64,000 nt of DNA from Pradoshia sp. D12 (GCF_008935075.1 NZ_CP044545.1:1081501-1145500); one strand, 5' to 3'; shown: positions 15,589 through 25,309, numbered from the stretch's first letter. Notes: generated by a model from the letters alone, not told the origin. Made by a program: numbers and translations.

Positions 15589-16899
15589 ATGATGAATAAA
15601 AGAATTATTGCGCTAAGTACGGCTTTATTGCTTGGGTTCAGCAGTTACATAGGCATTCCATCAGCAAGTGCTGCAAAAGACCCGGCCAGGCAAGCTGAGG
15701 TTGATAAAGCTCAAGCTGCTTTAAATGAGGTACAAGCTGAAATTTCTACTCTGAATACTCGTATTGATCAAATCAACCAGGCTGTTAAAGATAATCAGAA
15801 CATGATTAATAAAACAGAAGATGATATTGTCAAAACGGAAAAACAAGTAGAGACTTTAGATAATGAAATTACCGAACTGGAAGAAAAAAATGAAAAGCGC
15901 CAAGAAATTTTAAAGAAGCGTGCTGTTACATACCAACAAACAAATGGTAACGTCAGCTATTTAGAAGTCATTTTTGGATCTACTAGTTTTGGAGATTTTA
16001 TTGAACGAATCGGAGCCGTTTCAACAATTGTTAAAGCGGACCGTCAATTGATCGATGAAATTCAAGAGGATCAGACTAAACTTGAGGATAAACAAGCAAC
16101 AGTAGAAGAAAAGCTTACTGGTTTAAAGGATATGAAAACTGAGCTTGTTGGTATGCAGCAGGATATTAAGCAACAACAAGATCAAACAAACTCTTTGAAG
16201 AAAGAGCTTAAAGTTAAGGAAGAAGAAAGTCAACGTCAATTAGCAGATGCTAAAGCAAGAAATATCGATATTGTGGTAGAGCCAGTTGTTGTAAAAGAAA
16301 CTTCCAATGTAAAAGAGAAAGTTGAAAAGATCGCTGATACTCAAAAAGAAGAAACAAACTCTTCAACTAAGAATGAAACAACAAATAAAGTGAATTCCAG
16401 CTCTAAAGAAGAAGCTGTAAACACTTCGAAGAACGAACAAACTAGCTCTAAACCAGCTAATTCAAACTCTTCTAATAAGAAGCCAAGTTCTACTAATAGT
16501 TCTACCCAAAATAAAAATATTCAAACCGTTATAACTGCAGGCAATAAATATATTGGGAACTCCGTATATGTATTCGGCGGCGGAAGAACTCAAGCTGATA
16601 TTGCAGCAGGACGCTTTGATTGCTCCGGTTTTGTTAGCTGGGCATTTAAACAAGGTGGATACTCTGTACCAGCGAGCACAGATGCTCTGAAACATGCTGG
16701 AAGACAGATTCCAACAAGCCAAATGCAACCTGGAGATATGGTTTTCTTCGATACGTATAAAAAAGATGGCCATGTTGGCATTTATGTTGGCGGTGGAAAA
16801 TTCATCGGTTCCCAAAGCTCTACTGGTGTAGCAATTGCCAGCCTTAAAAGCGGATACTGGGGTAAAAAATTCAACGGACGTGTAGTACGCGTTCATTAA
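15589..16899 (+). CDS. cwlO: Secreted D,L-endopeptidase, CwlO-like (PcsB coiled coil + NlpC/P60)
   Basis: Secreted murein hydrolase of 436 residues needed for cell elongation in B. subtilis. A signal peptide ends at about residue 29 (IPSASA-A). Residues 30-225 are a long coiled coil of the PcsB_N type. Residues 240-305 are a Ser/Asn/Lys linker. The C-terminal NlpC/P60 domain has catalytic Cys345 in GRFDCSGF and His395 in KDGHVGIYVGG; it cuts the D-Glu to diamino acid bond in stem peptides. CwlO is normally activated by FtsEX, which is not in this window. The length fits CwlO (473 in B. subtilis). Orthology is likely but not certain. Confidence 0.82.
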   Translation: MMNKRIIALSTALLLGFSSYIGIPSASAAKDPARQAEVDKAQAALNEVQAEISTLNTRIDQINQAVKDNQNMINKTEDDIVKTEKQVETLDNEITELEEKNEKRQEILKKRAVTYQQTNGNVSYLEVIFGSTSFGDFIERIGAVSTIVKADRQLIDEIQEDQTKLEDKQATVEEKLTGLKDMKTELVGMQQDIKQQQDQTNSLKKELKVKEEESQRQLADAKARNIDIVVEPVVVKETSNVKEKVEKIADTQKEETNSSTKNETTNKVNSSSKEEAVNTSKNEQTSSKPANSNSSNKKPSSTNSSTQNKNIQTVITAGNKYIGNSVYVFGGGRTQADIAAGRFDCSGFVSWAFKQGGYSVPASTDALKHAGRQIPTSQMQPGDMVFFDTYKKDGHVGIYVGGGKFIGSQSSTGVAIASLKSGYWGKKFNGRVVRVH

Positions 16900-16919
16900 T
16901 CGATAAAAAGCTTGATAGG

Positions 16920-16954
16920 AAAGAGACGTCATGATTAAAGTGACGTCTCTTTTT
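16920..16954 (+). terminator. Terminator of cwlO-like gene
   Basis: AGAGACGTCA/TGACGTCTCT perfect stem, 9-base loop, TTTTTCC tail. Confidence 0.88.
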
Positions 16955-17066
16955 CCTTTATAATCAATTAATTTGCGATTATGGGCTTAAGAGTAGGAAA
17001 CAATAGAAATAAATACTCTAGCTTTAATAGCCGATGAAAGGACTAAATTATTCAACAGAAAAAAGA

Positions 17067-17116
17067 GAGGCGCCAGTAAGCCAATTAATTGCTTACGAGG
17101 CAGCCTCATTTTTTGC
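17067..17116 (-). terminator. Terminator of nucleoside transporter
   Basis: Imperfect stem-loop GAGGC..AGTAAGC / GCTTAC..GCCTC with A-rich flank on one side and T-rich on the other; on the minus strand it is followed by a run of T. Confidence 0.55.
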
Positions 17117-17148
17117 TTTATAACTTAATTCTTATAGGAGTATGGTTA

Positions 17149-18372
17149 TTATCCAATTATCATACCTGCAATAGCGGCGCTTAAACAAGATGCCAATGCA
17201 CCTGCAATAATCGCCTTTATGCCTAAACGGGCAATGTCTGGTCTGCGATTTGGTGCTAGTTTGCCAAGTCCACCGAGTAAGATTCCAAGAGAAGAAAGAT
17301 TAGCAAACCCGCATAATGCAAAGCTGATAATGACAACGGCTTTATCTGACATTGTATCAATCATTGGTGCAAAATTACTGTAGGCAACAAATTCATTAAT
17401 TACGAGTTTTTGACCAATGAAGTTTCCAGCCTGCAGAGCTTCATTCCACGGAACGCCAATTACAAAAGCTAATGGTGCGAATATGTAGCTTAAAATTAGC
17501 TCGATAGATAATTGATCAAAACCAAACCAACCGCCAATATATCCCAATATACCATTTAACAATGCGATCAATGCGATAAAAGCAAGCAGCATAGCTCCAA
17601 CATTCAAAGCTAATTGAAGACCTGTTGAGGCTCCGCTTGCAGCTGCATCGATTACGTTTGTTGACTCATCATCTTTTGTCATCTCAAAGCCTTCCGCATC
17701 TTCCTGGCTTTCTTCCGTTTCCGGAATCATGATTTTAGAAAGTAATAGTCCCGCAGGTGCTGACATAATACTGGCAGCAAGTAAATAATCCAATGGAACA
17801 CCTAGTAAAGAATATCCTACTAATACACTTCCAGAGACAGAGGCTAACCCACATACCATGACAGAAAACAATTCTGATTTCGTCAATTTCTCAATGAACG
17901 GTTTTATTACGAGAGGGGCTTCCGTACAACCTACGAATATATTGGCGGTTGCATTAAATGTTTCTGCATTTTTAGTACCCAATAGTTTTGAAAGAGCACC
18001 ACCAACATATTTGATTACGAATTGCATAATTCCTAAGTAATATAAAACAGAGATTAAAGCAGAGAAGAATATGATGATTCCTAAAACATTAAATAAGAAA
18101 ACATGTGTAATTCCGGATTCTGGTGTATAAAGCCCACCAACCAGGAAGCTGATTCCTTCATTAGCATAACCAATCGTATTGTTCACAACATCGGTTACTT
18201 TTTGAAAGGCTGCCCGTCCAAGTGGCCATTTTAAAACAATGAATGCAAAAGAAATTTGGATAATTAGTGCCACGACAACTGTACGGATGTTAATATTTCG
18301 TTTGTTAGTGGAGAGAAGAAAGGCAATGCCTAAAATACAGATAATTCCTAACAAACCCCAAAGATAATTCAT
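17149..18372 (-). CDS. CNT-family nucleoside:cation symporter (NupC/YutK-like)
   Basis: Membrane transporter of 407 residues with about ten hydrophobic segments. CNT signatures are present: NATANIFVGCTEAPLVIKPF in the substrate-binding hairpin region, SVSGSVLVGYSLLGVP, NEFVAYSNFA and ALCGFANLSSLGILLGGLG. It takes up nucleosides with protons or sodium for salvage. An acidic cytoplasmic loop (ETEESQEDAEGFEMTKDDES) sits near residues 218-240. B. subtilis has three such genes; which one is orthologous cannot be decided here. No purine riboswitch is seen upstream. Confidence 0.88.
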   Translation of the reverse strand: MNYLWGLLGIICILGIAFLLSTNKRNINIRTVVVALIIQISFAFIVLKWPLGRAAFQKVTDVVNNTIGYANEGISFLVGGLYTPESGITHVFLFNVLGIIIFFSALISVLYYLGIMQFVIKYVGGALSKLLGTKNAETFNATANIFVGCTEAPLVIKPFIEKLTKSELFSVMVCGLASVSGSVLVGYSLLGVPLDYLLAASIMSAPAGLLLSKIMIPETEESQEDAEGFEMTKDDESTNVIDAAASGASTGLQLALNVGAMLLAFIALIALLNGILGYIGGWFGFDQLSIELILSYIFAPLAFVIGVPWNEALQAGNFIGQKLVINEFVAYSNFAPMIDTMSDKAVVIISFALCGFANLSSLGILLGGLGKLAPNRRPDIARLGIKAIIAGALASCLSAAIAGMIIG

Positions 18373-18631
18373 TATGTCACCCCATGATTGTATTTTTTAC
18401 ATAAAAAAAGAAAATTGTTACTATTATACAAATTGTTAATATAACAATCTAATGTTTATATTGCAAGCAGAGTATACTGAAATAGTAGTATTTCGGAATC
18501 AATAACAGAAAACTATATGGAGTGTCTCTGTTTTATGTCAGGCGGTGTATGGAATTTTTGTGAGGAGAGAAAAAAATATCACCTCCTAAATAAGGTGCCC
18601 TGAACTTTAATAGTACATTCAGATACACTTG

Positions 18632-18664
18632 AAGGGAACGAGAAACCAAGTTCGGAGTTCCCTT
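18632..18664 (-). terminator. Terminator of DinB gene, within 18373-18682 gap
   Basis: AAGGGAAC/GTTCCCTT perfect 8-bp stem, 17-base loop, 19 bases past the minus-strand stop codon. The rest of the gap is the AT-rich upstream region of the transporter and holds no gene I can support. Confidence 0.6.
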
Positions 18665-18682
18665 CTTAATAGAAGAGGGGGA

Positions 18683-19147
18683 TTAGTCTCTGAATAGTAA
18701 ATCTGAAGATACAGGCTTTATATCTAATTCTCTTGACCAAACAGATAGTTGTCCAACATGGTGGATTTCATGAGTGATGATGTGGCGGAGGATTTTCCCG
18801 TACGTAAAGGAAAATGTATGCCCATTCCTATTCGTTATATTCAGTATCTTATTGTCCAATTGTGGATCCCAGGGGCTTATAAATTCTGTAGTAAGTTTTT
18901 TAATTTCATTAGAAAAGTCTATGACATCTGTCAAGTTAGTAATAGTGAAGAGATCTCTAACCATAACTTCTGATCCTTTCATTTGATTAATCCATATTTG
19001 TTCACAATCAATGACATGATATAAATTATGTAATATACTGCCCATTCCACCGATATGTTTTTTCATCAATTCCTCACTAGAAACGTTTTGACACCATTTA
19101 AACCAGTCTTCTCTAACTTGCCAATTGTATAAGAACATTTGAAGCAT
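18683..19147 (-). CDS. DinB family protein
   Basis: A 154-residue four-helix-bundle protein of the DinB/YfiT metal-binding family. I start at the ATG at 19147, which has GAGGAGG at 9 bases; the frame extends to 19204 without a site. Three putative metal ligands are His in LHNLYHVIDCEQIW and the pair in THEIHHVGQLSVW. Members include thiol-dependent transferases (bacillithiol S-transferases) and DNA-damage induced proteins; the exact role here is unknown. Monocistronic. Confidence 0.8.
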   Translation of the reverse strand: MLQMFLYNWQVREDWFKWCQNVSSEELMKKHIGGMGSILHNLYHVIDCEQIWINQMKGSEVMVRDLFTITNLTDVIDFSNEIKKLTTEFISPWDPQLDNKILNITNRNGHTFSFTYGKILRHIITHEIHHVGQLSVWSRELDIKPVSSDLLFRD

Positions 19148-19270
19148 ACTATCAGTCCTCCTCATCCGAAAACGTTTTTCTGTTATAAGTCTAATATTCA
19201 ACACATAACTCCAAAGTGAGAATACTAAAGTTACTCTTGTACAGTAATTATCTATCTCTGTAAAGAAGAA

Positions 19271-19303
19271 GTGTCCTGGATTTCCTGCCAGGACACCTTT
19301 TTG
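19271..19303. terminator. Terminator of subtilase gene
   Basis: GTGTCCTGG/CCAGGACAC perfect 9-bp stem with 8-base loop, pyrimidine tail on both strands. Confidence 0.75.
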
Positions 19304-19308
19304 GGTAA

Positions 19309-22300
19309 TTATTTTTTCACTTTGATTGTTTTTGCTTTGCTTGTGTTTCCTGCTTTATCCTTAGCCGTTACAGATAGGGAAGTGCCGGCTTTTTGTTTTT
19401 TGATTTTGACCGTGTAGTTCCCTTTGCTGTTGGCTGTCGCAGTACCAAGAGTTTTTGATCCTACTTTCACAGTTACTTTCGCACTTGATTCTGTTTTACC
19501 GGTAACCTTTGTAGAACTTGACTTTACCGTATTAACAGAAGGAGCAGAAGGAGCTGTTTTATCTGCGACTTTAACGTTTTTAGCTTTGCTTGTATTGCCA
19601 GCCTTATCTGTCGCAGTTACGGATAGGGAAGTACCAGCTTTTTGTTTTTTGATTTTAACGGTGTAGTTTCCTTTGCTGTTGGCAGTAGCTGTGCCAAGAG
19701 TTTTGGAACCAGATTTCACCGTCACCTTCGCACCTGCTTCTGTCTTCCCTGCTACGGTTGTTGACTTGTCAGATACCGTATTGACAGAAGGAGCAGAAGG
19801 AGCTGTTTTATCTGCCACTTTAACCGTTTTCGCCTTGCTTGCATTGCCAGCCTTATCTGTCGCACTTACGGATAGGGAAGTACCAGCTTTTTGTTTTTTG
19901 ATTTTAACGGCATAGTTTCCTTTGCTATTGGCAGTAGCTGTACCAAGAGTTTTGGAACCGGCTTTCACCGTAACTTTCGCTCCTGTTTCTGTTTTACCTG
20001 TTACAGATGTTGATTTATCTGAAACAGCATTGACAGAAGGGGTAGAAGGAGCGGTCTTGTCTGTTACTGTGATTGCTGTTGCTTCGCTCACTAATCCAGT
20101 TTTCGGATCTGTAACAGTGGCGTATAATTTAGTACCAGCTTTTAGTTTAGTTTTTAAATCTACTGAGAACTTACCATTTTTAGCTGTTGTAGAAAGTGTT
20201 AGGTTCTTTTTGTCTGTAATGGTTACTTTTGAATCAGTTGGTGCAGTACCTGTGATTTTAGTGCTGGCATCTGATACTTGATTAATAGATGGTTTAACAG
20301 GTATAGGAACCTTATTAATCTCAATTCGTTTCGTTACCTGATGTCCAGCGAGGTCCTCGAGGACAAATTCATATTCATTTATACCATCCACTAATTGTAG
20401 TTCTAGATCTTGAGATATTGAGTAAGGTGCATATACAGGTAAATCTCCTAAATCATTAAATGTGTTTATTTCTTCATTGCCATTAACGACTAAGCGTAAT
20501 GCATTATAGTTGTCGCCAACCTTGACTTTAACCTTTTGGCTATCACCTGCTGAGAAAACTTTATAATCAACATCAATGGTTGGTTTTTTCGTATCTATAA
20601 ATATTTCTCTGTTAAAATCGATTTTGTTACCAGCGACATCAGCTCCGTAGAAACGGATATCTTTCTTACCTTCTTTAGAGAAATCGAGAACATCCCAGAA
20701 GTAATATTGTTTAGTTTCTTCATCCCATTCAAGCTCAAGATTTTGACGTTTACCTTCATACTCTACTAAAACATAATCCATGTTGGAATCGTCCGTTACA
20801 TAGCCTTCGACCTCAATATCTAAATAGTCATAGACTCCAAGTGGTGCTGGTGATTCAGAGACAATGTAAGGGACCTTCTTATCCAATAATGATTTAGCTC
20901 CGCGATTACCGGCATAATCATGTGCAATAACATTGATATTATCTCCGTTTTTCACTTCGACAGGAGTATCATCACTATACTTTTGATCTGTTAAATTAAC
21001 ACTGTAAGTATTGTTGGTATTTGGTGCAACATAATTCTTGAGTGTTTTGCCATTGATGGATAACTCAATGTATTTAAGACCAGCACCTGTTTTTGTATCC
21101 TCTGCCTTAAATGTGACAGTTTTGGTTGCATCGTCATATTTAAGATCAGATACAGCTGGCTCTGTGTTATCAACCAAGATAGGCATCTTAAATACTTGTG
21201 CTTCTTTATTTTCATAATCAATTGTTGCTTTAATTTCGTAATAGTATAATCCTTCTTGAACCTGCTTGTTATTTACTTTGCCATCCCATTCCGTAGTATA
21301 TGGATCAAATGTGACGTCAGAGTCTGCTGCATAATTCTTTCTTTGATACTTATCCGTCGTTATTTTACGTATCGTGTTACCATCTGTGTCAGTAATACTG
21401 TATTCTACCGTCTTACTATTTCGTAAAAATGATAGAGCTGGTGCTATTGAATCATTATGACTATCTTCATTTGGTGAAAAGGCTATTTTACCTGGATCGA
21501 CAATTTGATTTTTATCAAATGGACTGATTCCGTAGAATTCCCCGGTATATGGATCGACAAGTCCTGTCATTCCATAGAAGGAGTTCGCATCATTATTCAT
21601 TGGGTCGATAATGTTTGGTTTATTCCAATCACCTTTAAAACCAACAAATGGCACGGATAAGGTAGGTAGTGAATCTTCTACATTTTTGGCTTTTAAGAAA
21701 ACAAATCCTTCGATAAAGTATCCGTTTTTCATTGCTTTTTCTAGATCAGCTTTGGCATTTTTCAAATCGATTGTGATTGTGAAATCTTTTGATTTTCCAG
21801 CTCCAACGGTAATTTCACTGTCGGATGTAACAATCGCTTTTTTAATTTCTTGAGGAGTCAAATTATTAAAAGTATGTCCATTTGACTCATAGAGTGCATC
21901 GGACAGCACAGTGGTATCTATTGTATAAGTTGCATCTTTCTTACTGAAGTTGGTAGCTGTCAATGCAAAAGAGAACTTATCCTTAGAAATTTCTTTTAAT
22001 GTGACTTTTCCTTCATTAGTTCCTTTAGCTACAACATAAACGGATGAAGTGACTGCTGAATTTAAATTCATTACTCCTGCGCCCTGACGGCGTGGTGAGT
22101 AATATGTTGTACCAAGTGGGTCTTTAATAGTTTCAGATGTATTCATCAATAATGTTTTGGCACGTTCGACTTTATCCTTGCCTGTTAGACTTGGGAAAGT
22201 CTTTTCAACGTATTCCAATACAAGGGCGGACCCGCCGGATACATGAGGTGCAGCCATAGATGTACCACTCATAACCCCATACTTATTATCATTTAAAGTT

Positions 22301-24027
22301 GAATAGATTTTTCCACCTGGTGCAGTGATTTCAGGTTTAAAATCTAAGTTTGGCGTAACCCCCCATGAAGTGAAGGTCGACAATTGACCGGCCGTACCAT
22401 TTTCAAGTTGGATCATGTCTCCTGTGAATTTAACTTTTCCTACTTCCCCAGCAGCTTTGAGTTTCTCTTCAAACATCGTTCCATCACTTATTCTCAATGA
22501 TACAAGAGGAATGGTAGGATTGTTCAAGGCCATGCTCACAAAATCCCCATGTGCTGGAGTTCCTCTAACAATAACACCGATTGCACCTGCAGTTTCTGCT
22601 TGCTTTTGGATTTCTCCATAGTTTGGAGCAGCGCCAGTTCTGACAGCAAAGACAATTTTACCCTTTACATCCTTGTCCTTATATCGATCTGGGTGTCCAT
22701 CTCCTACATAAACGACATCCTGTTCATTTGTGCCAAAAACATCTAGTGGCAGAGGAGAGGACTGTGTTTTATATCCAGCCGGATAAGTCGTTCCGCCTAT
22801 TGTTAATTCGAATTTGTCTACAAATACATGCGTGTTTTCTAGAGATGCGACAGAAATTGAATCTTTGGAAACGCTTGGTGAACCGACAAGTCCGATATCA
22901 GGATTGATTGCAAGAGGATCTGCATATCCATCAGAGATTTGTGCAGAATTCCCTGCTGAGATTGACATCAGCACACCATTATTTACTGCTCTTTCCACAG
23001 CTTTTTGTTCTGGATCTTCCGGACTTTGGAATCCTGCGGTTGATCCAAGACTCATATTAAGCACATCTGCACCAAGCAGGATGGCATCATCAATTGCTTT
23101 AATATAAATATCGCCCCAAGTAGAAGGCATAGCAGCATCATTACCAAAAACTTTTAAAGCCAATAACTGAGTTTCAGGAGCAATTCCTTTTATACCACCA
23201 GCATCTTTAGAGCCATTGGACCCAACTGTCCCGCCTACGTGCATTCCATGCATGGATGCATCAGGCCCTAAATCTAAAATTTCCTGGTTTTTATCGTAAT
23301 AGTTATATCCATATGGAACTTTTGTAGTGTGATACTTTCCTGGGAGATTATTCTTAGATACAACTGAGTCTACATCAGACTTTTTTAATTTAGCTTTACT
23401 TTCATCGGTCAAAATCATATCTTTATGGCTAGGATCAATTCCAGTATCGATAATACCAACAACTGTACCCGTACCATTGTATCCTCTGACCCATGTTTCT
23501 TCGGCCTTAACAATATCCCCACTGGATACCATTTCAGGTTTTACTTCCGGTCGCTTATATTCATTAGCGATATATACAGATGAAACAGTAGAGATACTTT
23601 CAATTTTTGAAATGTCTGAAGCCTTTACTTCACCACTGACCCCATTTGCGACTACTGTAAAGGAGTTTTCAACGTCGAATTTTACACGTTTTTTATTAAT
23701 AGATGATAGGAAATCGGATTGTTGGTCTTTAACGTTTGCTTGTAATTCCGATTGTTTTGATTTGGAGAGTTCTTTAAACATAACACCTTGTTTAGTGGCG
23801 TAATCAATTGCAGGGGTACCTTCTAGTTCTACAATAACACGTACCTTTTCATCTGGGTCATATTTACTTACATCCAGTTTCTTTTTTACTGAGTTACTAA
23901 AGGGCTTTAGTTTAGTGTTTTCATATGTATTAGCGCTCGCTGTACCTATACCGATTAATAAGTTAGATAAGAGTAATACCAGTGATAGTAAAACAAAAAC
24001 TGCATTCTTAGTATTTTTGAAATGCAA
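19309..24027 (-). CDS. vpr: Secreted subtilisin-like serine protease, Vpr-like, with C-terminal Ig-like repeats
   Basis: Extracellular S8 protease of 1572 residues, about twice B. subtilis Vpr (806). I use the TTG at 24027, which has GGGGAGG at 8 bases and places a signal peptide at residues 1-32 (cut near TASA-N). An inhibitor I9 prodomain covers about 60-155. The catalytic triad is Asp194 (GIIDTGID), His263 (HGMHVGGT) and Ser590 (SGTSMAAPH); a PA domain interrupts the catalytic domain at about 435-530. Then come Fn3-like and beta-rich modules and four Ig-like units at the C-terminus, the last three nearly identical, possibly for wall or substrate binding. No LPXTG anchor. The extension is the odd feature. 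Confidence 0.88.
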   Translation of the reverse strand: MHFKNTKNAVFVLLSLVLLLSNLLIGIGTASANTYENTKLKPFSNSVKKKLDVSKYDPDEKVRVIVELEGTPAIDYATKQGVMFKELSKSKQSELQANVKDQQSDFLSSINKKRVKFDVENSFTVVANGVSGEVKASDISKIESISTVSSVYIANEYKRPEVKPEMVSSGDIVKAEETWVRGYNGTGTVVGIIDTGIDPSHKDMILTDESKAKLKKSDVDSVVSKNNLPGKYHTTKVPYGYNYYDKNQEILDLGPDASMHGMHVGGTVGSNGSKDAGGIKGIAPETQLLALKVFGNDAAMPSTWGDIYIKAIDDAILLGADVLNMSLGSTAGFQSPEDPEQKAVERAVNNGVLMSISAGNSAQISDGYADPLAINPDIGLVGSPSVSKDSISVASLENTHVFVDKFELTIGGTTYPAGYKTQSSPLPLDVFGTNEQDVVYVGDGHPDRYKDKDVKGKIVFAVRTGAAPNYGEIQKQAETAGAIGVIVRGTPAHGDFVSMALNNPTIPLVSLRISDGTMFEEKLKAAGEVGKVKFTGDMIQLENGTAGQLSTFTSWGVTPNLDFKPEITAPGGKIYSTLNDNKYGVMSGTSMAAPHVSGGSALVLEYVEKTFPSLTGKDKVERAKTLLMNTSETIKDPLGTTYYSPRRQGAGVMNLNSAVTSSVYVVAKGTNEGKVTLKEISKDKFSFALTATNFSKKDATYTIDTTVLSDALYESNGHTFNNLTPQEIKKAIVTSDSEITVGAGKSKDFTITIDLKNAKADLEKAMKNGYFIEGFVFLKAKNVEDSLPTLSVPFVGFKGDWNKPNIIDPMNNDANSFYGMTGLVDPYTGEFYGISPFDKNQIVDPGKIAFSPNEDSHNDSIAPALSFLRNSKTVEYSITDTDGNTIRKITTDKYQRKNYAADSDVTFDPYTTEWDGKVNNKQVQEGLYYYEIKATIDYENKEAQVFKMPILVDNTEPAVSDLKYDDATKTVTFKAEDTKTGAGLKYIELSINGKTLKNYVAPNTNNTYSVNLTDQKYSDDTPVEVKNGDNINVIAHDYAGNRGAKSLLDKKVPYIVSESPAPLGVYDYLDIEVEGYVTDDSNMDYVLVEYEGKRQNLELEWDEETKQYYFWDVLDFSKEGKKDIRFYGADVAGNKIDFNREIFIDTKKPTIDVDYKVFSAGDSQKVKVKVGDNYNALRLVVNGNEEINTFNDLGDLPVYAPYSISQDLELQLVDGINEYEFVLEDLAGHQVTKRIEINKVPIPVKPSINQVSDASTKITGTAPTDSKVTITDKKNLTLSTTAKNGKFSVDLKTKLKAGTKLYATVTDPKTGLVSEATAITVTDKTAPSTPSVNAVSDKSTSVTGKTETGAKVTVKAGSKTLGTATANSKGNYAVKIKKQKAGTSLSVSATDKAGNASKAKTVKVADKTAPSAPSVNTVSDKSTTVAGKTEAGAKVTVKSGSKTLGTATANSKGNYTVKIKKQKAGTSLSVTATDKAGNTSKAKNVKVADKTAPSAPSVNTVKSSSTKVTGKTESSAKVTVKVGSKTLGTATANSKGNYTVKIKKQKAGTSLSVTAKDKAGNTSKAKTIKVKK
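19312..20062 (-). repeat. Three tandem 249-bp repeats in the subtilase gene
   Basis: The last three Ig-like modules repeat every 249 bases (83 residues), each containing TLGTATANSKGNY and VKIKKQKAGTSLSV. Identity is very high at DNA level, which points to recent duplication. A fourth, diverged unit lies at about 20060-20300. Confidence 0.9.
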
Positions 24028-24374
24028 AGCTCCAACCTCCCCTTCATTTGTCAAAAACGATAAATCTACAAAATCCCTCCCCTTTGTTATCAATAATGGA
24101 ATATAAGGTAAATAACCTACTATCTACCACACTATTAATTTACCACCATGATTATAAATAGTCTTTTGAATTTTTAGATTTTTCTAAAAATAGTTAAAAT
24201 GTCTTAGCTTATTATAGGGTATATACACGAAAAAAAGAGAAGAGTGGGTAGATACACACAGGAGGAAGATAGGTAGAAAAGTACTGTTTTTTTAAGTGTA
24301 CAAGGCCAGTTTAACTGCTGAAAGGCAAATTAGAGAATATATCGACATATATTTAAAAAAACTGAATGGCAACT

Positions 24375-24403
24375 AAAAAACTCAGAGTTTTATGGGCTCT
24401 GAG
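24375..24403 (-). terminator. Terminator of GNAT gene, within 24028-24419 gap
   Basis: CTCAGAG/CTCTGAG stem (24381-24387, 24397-24403) followed by TTTTTT on the minus strand. The rest of this 390-base gap is AT-rich upstream sequence of the subtilase gene with no gene visible. Confidence 0.8.
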
Positions 24404-24419
24404 TAAGTATCCTTTAAAA

Positions 24420-24833
24420 CTATATTATTTTTCGATACATCCCGACAGAATGGGGAGCAGTATATTCAAAACCAAATTTCTGATAAAGCTTGTCGGCTGG
24501 AATATCCGCTATTAAACTGATGTATGCTCCAGCGGGCACATGATTATTTAGATAGTCTGTCAGATTTTCCATTATTACTTTACCTAATCCCCTTCCTTGC
24601 CTATCGGGGCTGACTGCTACATCGACAACCTGGTAGAAACACCCTCCATCTCCTATAATTCTGCCCATCCCAATTAGCCTTCCGCTTTCTCTAAGAGATA
24701 CGGCGAAGATTGAATTCTTCAGTGCGATATCAGCGGCCTGTTTTTCTTTCGGACTTAATCCCGCAGCTATTCGCAAATCTATATATTCCTGAGGGCTGGG
24801 TGGGTTATGTATAATTTCAATTCCGGTCTCCAT
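24420..24833 (-). CDS. GNAT family N-acetyltransferase
   Basis: A 137-residue acetyl-CoA dependent acetyltransferase. I start at the ATG at 24833 (METGIEI), which has GGAGG 5 bases upstream, rather than the frame start at 24854. The acetyl-CoA loop is VSPDRQGRGLGKVIM (motif A, R/Q-x-x-G-x-G/A), preceded by the beta strand GCFYQVVDVAV; the C-terminal strand pair is KLYQKFGFEYT. The substrate is unknown. Monocistronic with its own terminator. Confidence 0.83.
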   Translation of the reverse strand: METGIEIIHNPPSPQEYIDLRIAAGLSPKEKQAADIALKNSIFAVSLRESGRLIGMGRIIGDGGCFYQVVDVAVSPDRQGRGLGKVIMENLTDYLNNHVPAGAYISLIADIPADKLYQKFGFEYTAPHSVGMYRKII

Positions 24834-25034
24834 AATATCCTCCTTTGTTTGCATACTACTAATAGCTTATTATACTTCTTTGCCAGATAATCAGATACAT
24901 TTTGACTGGCTTATGCTGGGGTCTTTTAACGGTTCTTACGTGTGTGATCCGGCTTCATTTTTCCAGTACCTCGAGGTCATAGTCAAAGCCACTAAGGGGA
25001 AGAGAAATCGTCTTCCTATCGCCTCTCTTTATGC

Positions 25035-25105
25035 TTGTCGGAGGCCTACAGGATGTAGGTCACAAAGATGTTGCCACATGAAGTGCGTTCTTAGCCGTTG
25101 TTCCT
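25035..25105 (+). ncRNA. Candidate structured RNA with twin hairpins (csfG-like?)
   Basis: The 24834-25326 gap holds GGCCTAC-AGGAT-GTAGGTC (25043-25061), a 7-bp hairpin, then CAAAGATGTTGCCAC and a second, imperfect hairpin CAC-ATGAA-GTG (75-85). I remember a very similar block, with GCCACAGGATGTGGC as second hairpin, recurring between genes in many Bacillus genomes, often wrongly called as short proteins. It resembles the sporulation RNA csfG in having two alike stem-loops, but I am not sure of that identity. Further on, GCACTAG/CTAGTGC arms (25123-25129 and 25149-25155) could be a 3' hairpin. Strand is inferred. Confidence 0.45.
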
Positions 25106-25222
25106 TGAAAAAGTCACCTCAGCACTAGCTGGATAGGATTTTCTTCTCCTAGTGCAATACTCGATTCTCTAATTATTTTTTGCGCTATTTTTTTGGAAGC
25201 AGTACTGCAGAGCTTTTTAATA

Positions 25223-25309
25223 GTCTTAGTTTAGCTACGCCTCAAGACCTAGGTGGAAATCAAGCTCAGGGTCGTTATAAAGAATATTCTTCCAAGTTAA
25301 ACTAAAGAC
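25223..25309 (+). promoter_or_regulatory. Upstream region of liaI with long inverted repeat
   Basis: GTCTTAGTTTA (25223-25233) pairs with TAAACTAAAGAC (25298-25309) with one bulge. A TATAAA that could be a -10 sits between them (25276-25281) and no -35 is clear, as expected for an activator-dependent (LiaR) promoter. AAGGAGGG for liaI follows. Confidence 0.35.

Noticed and set aside
18373-18482. Purine riboswitch upstream of the nucleoside transporter
   Set aside because: No conserved three-way junction core is visible in the short AT-rich upstream sequence.
19424-20281. Three similar plus-strand ORFs of about 80 codons (MLLAVAVPRV...)
   Set aside because: They are antisense shadows of the repeated Ig-like modules in the subtilase gene, at the same 249-bp spacing, with no ribosome binding site.
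24880-25128. 82-codon ORF ending in CRRPTGCRSQRCC...
   Set aside because: It overlaps the twin-hairpin RNA candidate, has no ribosome binding site and its Cys/Arg-rich text comes from the RNA sequence.
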